NCBI GenBank assembly: GCA_965226565.1
Contig: CBDDDI010000005.1
Coordinates: 1 to 64,000 of the forward strand
Source: SZUA-444 sp965226565
GTDB taxonomy: Bacteria; Bacillota; Clostridia; Oscillospirales; Ruminococcaceae
DNA length: 64,000 nucleotides
Direction of reading: 5' to 3'
This document shows positions 54,893 to 62,358 of the stretch, one piece after another (position 1 is the stretch's first letter; each line of letters begins with the position of its first letter). Position numbers and translations under genes: made by a program. Under the pieces are notes generated by a model. That model had not been told where the DNA came from, ran no database searches, and worked only from the letters and a program-made list of their open reading frames with translations.

Positions 54893-56499
54893 GCTTGGTA
54901 TTTTTCTGTATTTTTATATACATATTGTTTTTTAATATTTTGTCCTTTAAACCTTAAATATATTTCTATCTTTTGCTTTTTTACTTTTTTCTCATTAACA
55001 ACAACATATTCACCTTGTGATATTTTTATATGATCAATAAAATTAAAAAGAAGCTTTGGAGTAAGCTTACAATTTTCAATAAACTTATCAAATTTGTCTT
55101 CATACATTTTTTTGTTATAATTACTATTATTATTTTTATCCAAAAGCTGAGTTTTAATATTTAATATTTCCTTTTCATATTGGTCAAGCAATTTTAAAAA
55201 TCTATCTTCTGATATAATACCAAGATTTCTATCTTCGTATATTCTTTTTATAATACAATCTAATTGCTCTAACTTTTTTTCTAATTTATTTTTGGAAACA
55301 GAAATATTATTACAAAAATTATTACTTTTTTCTATTATATTTATAATTTTATTTTTCTCATCTTTAATTTTAATAAAATCATCTTGCAAAATATTTTCTA
55401 CTATCTCACATAAATGATTATATAATATAAAATGATTTGTACATTTATTTTTACCATACAACTTATATTTTCCACAAGTTAAATTATAACCTGAATTTTT
55501 AGAAGTTTTTGTAGTTGACATGTTTTTTCCACAATCCATACAAACTGCTATACCTGAAAATATATTATAAAATTCATTTTTCTTTTTACATAATCTTAAT
55601 TTACTCATACGATTTGCAATCTCAAAAGTATTCTTATTTATTATAGGCTTATGAGTATTTTCTGCAACATATAAATTATCTTTATTATTTATTGTTTTTT
55701 TATTTTTAAAAGAAATTGTTGTTGTTTTACCTTGAACTAAATTTCCAATATAAACTTCATTATGTATAATTTTTAAAATAGTAGAAGATGTCCATACCAT
55801 ATTTTTTGAATAATCATAAATATTAAGATGAGGCATTTTATAACACCTATATACTGCTGGAGACATTATTTTTGATTCATTTAAATCCTTTGCAATTTCT
55901 GTAGGTGCCATACCATTTTTAGCATTAGCAAATATTTTCTTTATAACATATTCCACATCTTTATCAATAACTAATTTATTTTTATTTTCATCACTTCGTT
56001 TATATCCATATGGAGCAAATGCACCAATAAAACTTCCTTCTTTCATTTTTGTAGCAAGTGCTGATCTTATCTTTTTACTTATATCTCTAGCATACATTTC
56101 ATTTATAACATTTTTAAATGGAGCTATATCACTATATTGATTTATTGAATCATATCCATCATTTATAGCAATAAACCTCACATTTTTTGAAGGAAAATAT
56201 ATTTCTGTATATTGACCTGTTAAAATATAATCTCTTCCTAATCTAGAAAGATCTTTTACTATTACATAATTTATTTTTTTATTTTCTATATCATTTATCA
56301 TTCTTTGAAAAGATGGCCTATTAAAATTTGTTCCACTATAACCATCATCCACATATTCATCCACTATATTATAATTATTTTGAAGTGCATAATCTAAAAG
56401 TAATTTTCTTTGTGTTGATATACTTGAACTTTCAGATATACCATCATCTTCACGTGACAATCTCATATAAATTCCAACTCTGCAAGAATTCTTATTCAT
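54889..56499 (-). CDS. Large serine recombinase (site-specific integrase of the element)
   Basis: 536 residues from the ATG at 56499 (RBS AGGA in GAGGAAGATTGTG); the frame is open 17 codons further upstream. The N-terminal resolvase domain has the catalytic Ser in GIYMRLSREDDG, then SISTQRKLLLDYALQ, EYVDDGYSGTNFNRPSFQRM and VIVKDLSRLGRDYI. It is followed by a recombinase domain, a Cys4 zinc ribbon (CMDCGKNM and LTCGKYKLYGKNKC), a coiled coil (about 400-470) and a short C-terminal tail. It cuts and rejoins attP/attB through a Ser-DNA link. The last codons and TGA lie on the attachment core, so the C-terminus depends on the integrated state. Confidence 0.95.
   Translation of the reverse strand: MNKNSCRVGIYMRLSREDDGISESSSISTQRKLLLDYALQNNYNIVDEYVDDGYSGTNFNRPSFQRMINDIENKKINYVIVKDLSRLGRDYILTGQYTEIYFPSKNVRFIAINDGYDSINQYSDIAPFKNVINEMYARDISKKIRSALATKMKEGSFIGAFAPYGYKRSDENKNKLVIDKDVEYVIKKIFANAKNGMAPTEIAKDLNESKIMSPAVYRCYKMPHLNIYDYSKNMVWTSSTILKIIHNEVYIGNLVQGKTTTISFKNKKTINNKDNLYVAENTHKPIINKNTFEIANRMSKLRLCKKKNEFYNIFSGIAVCMDCGKNMSTTKTSKNSGYNLTCGKYKLYGKNKCTNHFILYNHLCEIVENILQDDFIKIKDEKNKIINIIEKSNNFCNNISVSKNKLEKKLEQLDCIIKRIYEDRNLGIISEDRFLKLLDQYEKEILNIKTQLLDKNNNSNYNKKMYEDKFDKFIENCKLTPKLLFNFIDHIKISQGEYVVVNEKKVKKQKIEIYLRFKGQNIKKQYVYKNTEKYQA
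54890..54913. other. Attachment site at the recombinase end of the element
   Basis: The feoB 3' sequence meets the element at CATG (54890-54893), followed by CT and the arm TGGTATTTTTCTGTATTT (54896-54913). The recombinase stop codon and the feoB 3'-part ATG both lie in this core. The central dinucleotide is probably CA, the centre of the reconstructed attP. Confidence 0.75.
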
Positions 56500-56623
56500 C
56501 ACAATCTTCCTCATATATATCAAAATTTTCTTCCAATATGTATTGTGCAATCATTTCTTCTAAATCATTGTCATATAAATAACATATATCTATATCATAT
56601 ATTTCTTCATCAACTTTTTTCAT
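56492..56623 (-). CDS. Small acidic protein encoded before the recombinase
   Basis: 43 residues, MKKVDEEIYDIDICYLYDND, then LEEMIAQYILEENFDIYEED and CDE. ATG at 56623 with a GGAGG RBS 8 nt upstream; its stop overlaps the recombinase start by 8 bp, so the two are coupled. Net charge is strongly negative. Coupling to the recombinase makes a regulatory partner, such as a directionality factor, a possibility; sequence alone does not show it. Confidence 0.7.
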   Translation of the reverse strand: MKKVDEEIYDIDICYLYDNDLEEMIAQYILEENFDIYEEDCDE

Positions 56624-56715
56624 TGATTAACCTCCATAATACTTATAAAATACACGATAAATTCTTATGCATTATCATTAAATTATATTCTATTTTTTCC
56701 TATGTATTGCCAATT

Positions 56716-56729
56716 CATAATTAATTATG
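56716..56729. promoter_or_regulatory. Palindrome between the recombinase operon and the flavinylation operon
   Basis: CATAATTAATTATG is a perfect 14-bp palindrome in the 148-bp divergent region of the element. It could be an operator controlling both directions. No clear -35/-10 pair could be assigned. Confidence 0.3.
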
Positions 56730-56771
56730 TTAATCTTATTAAGTTAGAAAAATTAAACGAAAGGTATTTTC

Positions 56772-57161
56772 ATGAAATTCTTTAAAAAAACTGATGTATT
56801 AATAATACTTATTTTAATTGCTATTTCTATTATTGGAATTTTAATTTATAATTTGTTTTTCTCAAAAATAAATGGAATTGCTAATATATATTATGATTCA
56901 AAACTTGTTAAAACTATAGATCTATCTTTAAATAAAGATTATTCTTTTTATTTAGATCAAAATCCAAATGTATTAATTCATGTAACAGATGATGGATATA
57001 TTTATTTTGAAAAATCTAATTGTCCTAATAAAATTTGCATAAAATCAGGAAAAATTAAAAAAGTTGGAAAATCTATTGCTTGTTTACCAAATAAAATTGT
57101 TATTAAAATAGTATCTTCTAAAGAAGATTTAAATGCTCCTGATTTAATACTTGGAGGTTAA
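56772..57161 (+). CDS. NusG domain II-type membrane-anchored protein
   Basis: 129 residues. One N-terminal helix (about 9-30: LIILILIAISIIGILIYNLF) anchors an extracellular NusG_II-type small beta domain with CPNKICIKSGKIKKVGKSIACLPN, the conserved Cys motif of this family. Such proteins regularly accompany Gx transporters and ApbE in flavinylation and electron-transfer operons; their exact role is unknown. Its stop overlaps the region of the next gene's RBS. Confidence 0.88.
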   Translation: MKFFKKTDVLIILILIAISIIGILIYNLFFSKINGIANIYYDSKLVKTIDLSLNKDYSFYLDQNPNVLIHVTDDGYIYFEKSNCPNKICIKSGKIKKVGKSIACLPNKIVIKIVSSKEDLNAPDLILGG

Positions 57162-57168
57162 ATATTTT

Positions 57169-57720
57169 ATGAAACAACAAAAAAACACACAATCAAGTGT
57201 GAATTTTAAAAAAACAAAACAAATTGTTTTTACTGGTATTTTATTTGCAATTGCAATAGTTTTATCAATAGTAGAAGGAATGCTTCCTCCTTTCACTATA
57301 TTACCTGGTGCAAAACTTGGTTTATCAAATATAGTTGTAATGTATGCTATATTTTTTTTAGGAGTAAAATATTCATTATCAATTAGCATTCTTAAAAGTA
57401 CTTTTGTAGCTATTACAAAAGGAGCTGTTACAGGATTTATTAGCTTTAGCGGTGGACTTTTTTCAATAATAATAATTTATTTATTATTATTTATATTTAA
57501 AAATAAAGTTTCTTATTTAGTATTAAGCATATCTGGAGCTATATTTCATAATATAGGCCAGTTTTTAGCTATACTATTTATATATGGAAACATGGGAGTT
57601 TTGGCTTATTTACCAGCACTTATTATTTTTGGAGTAGTTTCAGGAATTGCAACTGCTACTTTATTAAAAATAATTTTACCTGCATTTAAAAAAATAAATT
57701 TTCTTGGAGAACAATTATGA
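57169..57720 (+). CDS. Gx transporter family membrane protein (heptaprenyl diphosphate synthase component I-like)
   Basis: 183 residues from the ATG at 57169, with GGAGG 11 nt upstream; an in-frame TTG at 57151 precedes that RBS and is unlikely. About five helices (QIVFTGILFAIAIVLSIVEG, MLPPFTILPGAKLGLSNIVV, LSISILKSTFVAITKGAV, FSGGLFSIIIIYLLLFIF, GAIFHNIGQFLAILFIY). The GAKLGLSN and GGLFS motifs are those of the family annotated as heptaprenyl diphosphate synthase component I. It is related in fold to ECF-type substrate-binding subunits and may supply a flavin or quinone precursor; the latter is inference. Confidence 0.88.
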   Translation: MKQQKNTQSSVNFKKTKQIVFTGILFAIAIVLSIVEGMLPPFTILPGAKLGLSNIVVMYAIFFLGVKYSLSISILKSTFVAITKGAVTGFISFSGGLFSIIIIYLLLFIFKNKVSYLVLSISGAIFHNIGQFLAILFIYGNMGVLAYLPALIIFGVVSGIATATLLKIILPAFKKINFLGEQL

Positions 57721-58769
57721 AAAAATTAATTTGCATTACAATTGTCATGCTGCTTACAATACCAACTTTTGGTTGTAATAAAAAACAAACAGATGAAAAA
57801 TTACATAAATATGAGACGCAATGTATTGATTATTTTGATACAGTTACTCAAATAATTGGATATACTAAGTCTAAAGAAAAATTTAATGATTTTTCTGAAA
57901 TAATTAGTAGTGAATTGAAAAATTATCATGAGCTTTTTGATATATATAATGATTATGATAATATTAATAATATAAAAACAATAAATGACAATGCTGGAAC
58001 TAAACCTATTGTCGTTGATAAAAAAATTATTGATCTACTAACTTTTTCAAAAAAACAATACGAGCTTACAAAAGGAACATTTAATATTGCTTTAGGAAGT
58101 GTTTTAAGCATTTGGCATGAATATAGAGAAAATGGTTTAGAAAATCCGGATAAAGCTGAATTGCCAAATTTACAGCTTCTTAAAAATGCTAATAAATATA
58201 CAGATATAAATAAAATTATTATTGATCAGAAAAAATCTACAGTTTATTTATCTGATAAAAAGATGAGAATTGATGTTGGTAGCGTTGGAAAAGGATTTGC
58301 TGTAGAGGAAATTTGTAATAAACTTAAAGAAAAAGGATATAATCATTTTGTTTTAAGCGTTGGTGGAAATGTAAAAACTGTAGGAACAAAAAAAGAAAAT
58401 AACAACTGGAATGTAGGTATTCAAAATCCTTCTAATACAAATAATAACATCGTTGTTACATCTCTTAAAGATAATTCATTAGTTACTAGTGGTAATTATC
58501 AAAGGTATTATACTGTCAACGGTAAAAACTATCACCATATTATAGATCCTTCTACATTAGTGCCTTCATCATATTTTAGTTCTGTTTCTATAATTACAAA
58601 AAACTCTTGTCTTGCTGATATTCTTTCTACTGCTATATTTAATATGCCTCTTGATGTAGGTCAAAAATATATTGAATCACTTGATAACACAGAAGCTATG
58701 TGGATTTTAAAAAATAATGATGTTGTTTATTCTTCAAATTTTAATAAATTTATAAAAAAACAAATATAA
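57717..58769 (+). CDS. apbE: FAD:protein FMN transferase (ApbE), lipoprotein
   Basis: 350 residues, overlapping the Gx gene by 4 bp. The signal MKKLICITIVMLLTIPTFGC ends in a lipobox, so it is anchored outside the membrane. ApbE motifs: FDTVTQIIGYTKSKE, FNIALGSVLSIWHEYRENG, MRIDVGSVGKGFAVEEIC, SVGGNVKTVGTKK, GKNYHHIIDPSTLVPSS and SCLADILSTAIF (with the Asp/Thr metal site). It moves FMN from FAD to a Thr in SGAT-type motifs of extracytoplasmic proteins. In this window the six-FMN-domain protein is a plausible target, although its gene is 30 kb away and outside the element. Confidence 0.95.
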   Translation: MKKLICITIVMLLTIPTFGCNKKQTDEKLHKYETQCIDYFDTVTQIIGYTKSKEKFNDFSEIISSELKNYHELFDIYNDYDNINNIKTINDNAGTKPIVVDKKIIDLLTFSKKQYELTKGTFNIALGSVLSIWHEYRENGLENPDKAELPNLQLLKNANKYTDINKIIIDQKKSTVYLSDKKMRIDVGSVGKGFAVEEICNKLKEKGYNHFVLSVGGNVKTVGTKKENNNWNVGIQNPSNTNNNIVVTSLKDNSLVTSGNYQRYYTVNGKNYHHIIDPSTLVPSSYFSSVSIITKNSCLADILSTAIFNMPLDVGQKYIESLDNTEAMWILKNNDVVYSSNFNKFIKKQI

Positions 58770-58801
58770 AAATTTAATGCAAAATAAAATAAATACAAAT
58801 A

Positions 58802-58838
58802 AAAATGTCTCCATCTAAAATAGATGAAGGCATTTTAT
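58802..58838. terminator. Bidirectional terminator between apbE and sugar transferase genes
   Basis: AAAATGTCTCCATCT and AGATGAAGGCATTTT around AAAAT form an imperfect 15-bp stem with two mismatches, flanked by A- and T-rich runs, between the convergent gene ends at 58769 and 58852. Confidence 0.65.
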
Positions 58839-58851
58839 TTATACTATATAA

Positions 58852-60216
58852 TTATTTTTTATCTTTTTTATCTTTCTTATCTTTAAATCCTTCTGTACTC
58901 TCTCTCATAAATAAAATTTTTACAGTAGTAATTATAAGCTTCATATCAAGAAGGAATGAGTAATTTTGAATATACATTAAATCTAATCTTAATTTATCAT
59001 AAGCTGTTGTATTATATTTTCCATATACTTGAGCATATCCTGTAAGTCCACCTTTTACTTTTAACCTATACTTAAACTCAGGAATATCTTTACTATATTT
59101 TTCAATATGTTCTACTCTTTCTGGTCTTGGACCAACTATACTCATATCACCTTTTAATATATTAAGAAGCTGTGGTAGCTCGTCCATCCGTATTGCTCTA
59201 ATAACTCTACCAACTGGTGTGATTCTTGGATCTTTATCAGTTGCAGGAATTACTCTATTATCCTTTTCTGCATCAACAATCATACTTCTAAATTTAAGAA
59301 TATCAAATTCTTTATTATTAATTGTAGCACGTTTTTGTTTAAAAAATACTGGACCTCTATCATAAATTTTTATTGCTAATGAAATTATTATCATAAATGG
59401 AGAAAAAATAATTAATGCTAATGATGATAACAATATATCAACAAATCTTTTAAGAATCTTTTGTCCCATACTAAGACCTGTATTTTTACATAATAATATT
59501 GGTGTATCAAACAAATCTATATTATCTGCACCTCTAATTATTATATCAGAGATTTTAGGAGTTACATAAGTTCTAATTTGTTTTTCATAACAAAATTTTA
59601 ATATATCATTTCTGATTTTACTAGGAACATCACATATTATTACACCTTCAAAAGACGGTATAGTTTTTAATATTGATTCAAGTCCACTATCAATATTTAA
59701 TGAATAACATATTCTATATCTATCATGTCTTTCACCCATTTTATATACAAGCTCTGTAGCTAATGAACTACCATATATTATAACAAGTCTTCTTGGTGGA
59801 TATAATTTAGCAAAGATTATACAAGCTAAAAAAGTCCAAATAGTAAGCAATATAAAATCAAAAACAGTAACAAATACTAACCATTTTGGATTAACCAACC
59901 TTCTAGATGTAAGACTTATTTGAAAATATGTAATAGCATTAACTGTGAATATAGTCAAAAATTGAGAATATAATATATTTAATTTCTTAAGGTAACCAAC
60001 TTTAAATGCGCCAAATATTCTACCAAAAATAATAAATATTGCAACATACAATACAATTGTTAACCAATTTCCTCTTTTTTCAAATTGAAAAGCTTTTGGC
60101 ATTTCTATATTATATTTAGTGTACCATATATGCATATAGTTAATAGTTATAATAAAAAGAATAACCGCTGCGTTTAAAGAACTAAATAATTTTCTTAATT
60201 CAAATTTATTATTCAT
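58852..60216 (-). CDS. Undecaprenyl-phosphate sugar phosphotransferase (exopolysaccharide initiating enzyme)
   Basis: 454 residues from the ATG at 60216 (RBS GAAAGG); the frame extends 5 codons upstream. Four or five N-terminal helices, a CoA/nucleotide-binding-like middle (VIIYGSSLATELVYKMGERH), another helix (LLSSLALIIFSPFMIIISLA) and the bacterial sugar transferase domain: PVFFKQKRATINNKEFDILK, FRSMIVDAEKD, MDELPQLLNILKGDMSIVGP, KGGLTGYAQVYGKYNTTAYD. The C-terminus is a KDKKDKKDKK tail. It starts glycan synthesis by placing sugar-1-P on the lipid carrier. It is the only such gene here and lies inside the element, which suggests a surface modification by the element. Confidence 0.92.
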   Translation of the reverse strand: MNNKFELRKLFSSLNAAVILFIITINYMHIWYTKYNIEMPKAFQFEKRGNWLTIVLYVAIFIIFGRIFGAFKVGYLKKLNILYSQFLTIFTVNAITYFQISLTSRRLVNPKWLVFVTVFDFILLTIWTFLACIIFAKLYPPRRLVIIYGSSLATELVYKMGERHDRYRICYSLNIDSGLESILKTIPSFEGVIICDVPSKIRNDILKFCYEKQIRTYVTPKISDIIIRGADNIDLFDTPILLCKNTGLSMGQKILKRFVDILLSSLALIIFSPFMIIISLAIKIYDRGPVFFKQKRATINNKEFDILKFRSMIVDAEKDNRVIPATDKDPRITPVGRVIRAIRMDELPQLLNILKGDMSIVGPRPERVEHIEKYSKDIPEFKYRLKVKGGLTGYAQVYGKYNTTAYDKLRLDLMYIQNYSFLLDMKLIITTVKILFMRESTEGFKDKKDKKDKK

Positions 60217-60351
60217 AATTCTACCTTTCATTTTAATAATAATATTATTATTTTAACATTTTTTAATTACAAATACAACCTATTATTATGATTATATAAC
60301 ATTATTTGTTTAAACAGTATTTATTAAACAATATCTACTAAACAGTATTAT

Positions 60352-60377
60352 AAATACAGAAAAATACCACTCACATG
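60352..60377. other. Attachment site at the sugar-transferase end of the element
   Basis: The arm AAATACAGAAAAATACCA (60352-60369), the exact complement of the arm at the other end, then CTCA and the core CATG (60374-60377) at the point where feoB 5' sequence begins. The feoB N-terminal part ends with TGA read from the element side of the core. Confidence 0.75.
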
Positions 60378-61675
60378 GTAAGTGCTTGCTTTCCGCATGC
60401 ATTACATCTTTTAAAAGATTTATCAAGATTAAATGCAACTCTAGGTAAATATCCTAAATCTTCAAGCAATGAAAATAACGGAAAAAATATCATCATTGGT
60501 GGTAACATTACTGATACAACCCATGCAAGAACTCTATAAATACCAAATATTAAGATTCCATAAATATTTTTAGAAACATCTAAAAATATTGCAAATTCTA
60601 CAAGCTTTTCTTCTATCCAAAACAAACCATTTGCAAGCATTGCAGAAGGAACATTAGCTCCTGTAATCGTAATCCAAAAAACTACCATCAAACACAAAAT
60701 CATTAAAGGATATCCAAACCAACGACTTGTCAATAATTTATCTATTTTTCTATCTCTATTCATTTTAGTTTTTTCTGTTTCAAAAACAGTATCTTCACAT
60801 AAACCTTGTGCTGTAAAAACTAAACATGACACAATTTGTTTTTGTATTTCTTCATGTGTAATCTCTTTTGACTCAAGCTCTTCTTCTATTACTTCTAATA
60901 AAGATTTTATTTCATTATTATTTAATATATCTTCACCATATGTTTGCTTAATTTCTTCAAACAAACTTTGATCTTTACTTTCAAGCATTCTTAAAGCAAG
61001 CCATCTAGAATTAATCTTACCTTCAAAAATTTCTTCTAATTTAGGTTGTAACATTTCTACAAAATCTTCAATTACAGCTGTGTATGTCACATTAAAAACT
61101 TCTTTTTTATTTTCTTTTAATAGTTTATCAGCTACTTTAGGTAATTCATAAAGAGTTTTTTTATTTTGCGCATTAGTAGCAATAACAGGAACACCTAATT
61201 GTTTTGAAAGAGAATCTAAATCAATTCTAATATTTTTTCTTTTTGCTTCATCTATAAGATTTACACAAATAATTATATTACTATATATTTCTAAAATTTG
61301 CAACACTAAATTTAAATTTCTTTCAAGACAAGTAGCATCACAAACAACAATTATAGCATCTGAATCTCCAAAACAAATAAAATTTCTTGCTATTTCTTCT
61401 TCTTCTGAATTAGATAAAAGAGAATATGTACCAGGCAAATCAATTAAAACATACTCATTTTCTTTTGATTTACAAATACCTTGTGCTATTTTAACAGTTT
61501 TTCCAGCCCAATTTCCTGTATGTTGGCTCATTCCTGTTAATCCATTAAACACAGAACTTTTTCCTACATTCGGATTACCTGCTAATGCTATAATCTTATC
61601 ATCTTTATTTCTTTTTCTTATATTTGAATCATCTTCGCATGTATTAGATTCATTTATCCTATTAAAAAATTTCAT
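60371..61675 (-). CDS. feoB: FeoB N-terminal part (G domain and first membrane segments), truncated by the element
   Basis: 434 codons, GAGGTGAG RBS. GTPase motifs: G1 AGNPNVGKSS, G3 DLPGTYSL, G4 NLIDE, then a helical GDI-type region and first membrane helices (YPLMILCLMVVFWITITGAN, YGILIFGIYRVLAWVVSVM) ending FKRCNACGKQALTM with TGA directly at the insertion site. The 281-codon C-terminal part at 54047-54892 continues the same frame, and joining the two gives a 714-residue FeoB. The feoA gene is 26 bp upstream. Ferrous iron uptake by this FeoB is probably lost while the element is inserted. Confidence 0.94.
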   Translation of the reverse strand: MKFFNRINESNTCEDDSNIRKRNKDDKIIALAGNPNVGKSSVFNGLTGMSQHTGNWAGKTVKIAQGICKSKENEYVLIDLPGTYSLLSNSEEEEIARNFICFGDSDAIIVVCDATCLERNLNLVLQILEIYSNIIICVNLIDEAKRKNIRIDLDSLSKQLGVPVIATNAQNKKTLYELPKVADKLLKENKKEVFNVTYTAVIEDFVEMLQPKLEEIFEGKINSRWLALRMLESKDQSLFEEIKQTYGEDILNNNEIKSLLEVIEEELESKEITHEEIQKQIVSCLVFTAQGLCEDTVFETEKTKMNRDRKIDKLLTSRWFGYPLMILCLMVVFWITITGANVPSAMLANGLFWIEEKLVEFAIFLDVSKNIYGILIFGIYRVLAWVVSVMLPPMMIFFPLFSLLEDLGYLPRVAFNLDKSFKRCNACGKQALTM

Positions 61676-61701
61676 AATATCTCACCTCAACTTTAAATTA
61701 G

Positions 61702-61941
61702 TTATATATAAGTCTCTACATTTATATGTTTTGTATCTTCTTGGCCAAGTGCAATTACTGCGCCTCTTATTAAATATGCAACAGGATCTCCTGATGGACT
61801 TTTAAATAAACATTCTATTTCTGTACCATTAATAATACCTATATCCTGAAGTCTTCTAAAACTTTCTAATTTTGAATCTATATTAACAACTTTGGCTTTT
61901 TCACCTTCTTTAAGATCACACAAGATAAATTTTTTTTCCAA
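61702..61941 (-). CDS. feoA: Ferrous iron transport protein A
   Basis: 79 residues, TTG start at 61941 with GGAGG 10 nt upstream. An SH3-like small beta fold: FILCDLKEGEKAKVVNIDS, RRLQDIGIINGTEIECLFKS, GDPVAYLIRGAVIALGQEDT. It binds or regulates FeoB. First gene of the feoAB transcript; a TATAAT at 61971-61966 on the minus strand is a possible -10. No convincing Fur box is seen by eye. Confidence 0.93.
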   Translation of the reverse strand: MEKKFILCDLKEGEKAKVVNIDSKLESFRRLQDIGIINGTEIECLFKSPSGDPVAYLIRGAVIALGQEDTKHINVETYI

Positions 61942-62017
61942 AGCATAAACCTCCTTTTAATATGTATTATAATATATATATTAATGACATCTTGTACTTA
62001 TTTATAAAAAAGAGAAT

Positions 62018-62065
62018 TTGACAAGCATTATCGAATATTGTTAATATTAATTTAAAAAAAGGAGG
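62018..62065 (+). promoter_or_regulatory. Candidate promoter and RBS of the DUF4250 gene
   Basis: A perfect -35 TTGACA at 62018-62023; a weak -10 (TAATAT at 62042) 18 bp later. GGAGG at 62061-62065 is the RBS. Confidence 0.45.
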
Positions 62066-62072
62066 CATAAAA

Positions 62073-62249
62073 ATGTCAATACCACAATCACCTGTTATTC
62101 TTTTAAGTTATATTAATACTCAATTAAGAGATAATTATAAAAATTTAGATGCGCTTTGTGAAAATCTTAATGTTAATAAAGATGAAATTATACAGAAACT
62201 TTCATCTTTAAATTATTCTTATAACAAAGATTTAAACCAATTCAAATAA
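62073..62249 (+). CDS. DUF4250 domain-containing protein
   Basis: 58 residues: begins MSIPQSPVILLSYINTQLRD and continues NYKNLDALCENLNVNKDEII, ending QFK. This matches the small DUF4250 family of Firmicutes (pattern PVxLLSYxNTxLRDxYxxLDxLC). ATG at 62073 with GGAGG 7 nt upstream. Function unknown. It sits between feoA (divergent) and guaA. Confidence 0.88.
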   Translation: MSIPQSPVILLSYINTQLRDNYKNLDALCENLNVNKDEIIQKLSSLNYSYNKDLNQFK

Positions 62250-62280
62250 TTTTTAAATTATGTATTTGATTTTTTAATTC

Positions 62281-62309
62281 TTGCAAACTATTGCGATTTG
62301 TGCTAAAAT
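62281..62309 (+). promoter_or_regulatory. Promoter of guaA
   Basis: TTGCAA (62281-62286), a 17-bp spacer and TAAAAT (62304-62309). It leaves a short leader of about 45 nt, which is too short for a purine riboswitch. Confidence 0.7.
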
Positions 62310-62358
62310 TAATATACTTGTTTAAAATTAAAGTTTATGTACGGAAAGGAAAATACAA

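Larger units (their letters stand above)
54890..60377. mobile_element. Integrative element inserted in feoB, about 5.5 kb, with serine recombinase and flavinylation cargo
   Basis: Everything between the two feoB halves. Both junctions carry CATG (54890-54893 and 60374-60377). Keeping one copy joins ...GCACTTACCATG to AGTATGGGATTTGG in frame and restores ALTM-SMGFGCN. Just inside, TGGTATTTTTCTGTATTT (54896-54913) and its exact complement (60352-60369) form 18-bp inverted ends, as expected for the arms of a serine-integrase attP. Genes: recombinase and small acidic protein (minus), NusG_II-Gx-ApbE operon (plus), sugar transferase (minus). No conjugation or replication genes are seen. Confidence 0.88.

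Noticed and set aside
54047..61675. Split feoB considered as a frameshift or assembly error
   Set aside because: The gap contains six coherent genes including a recombinase, both junctions share a core, and inverted arms lie just inside; an insertion explains all of this.
62250..62358. Searched the guaA leader for a purine riboswitch
   Set aside because: The promoter lies about 50 bp before the start codon, leaving no room for the aptamer, and no conserved loop sequences are seen.
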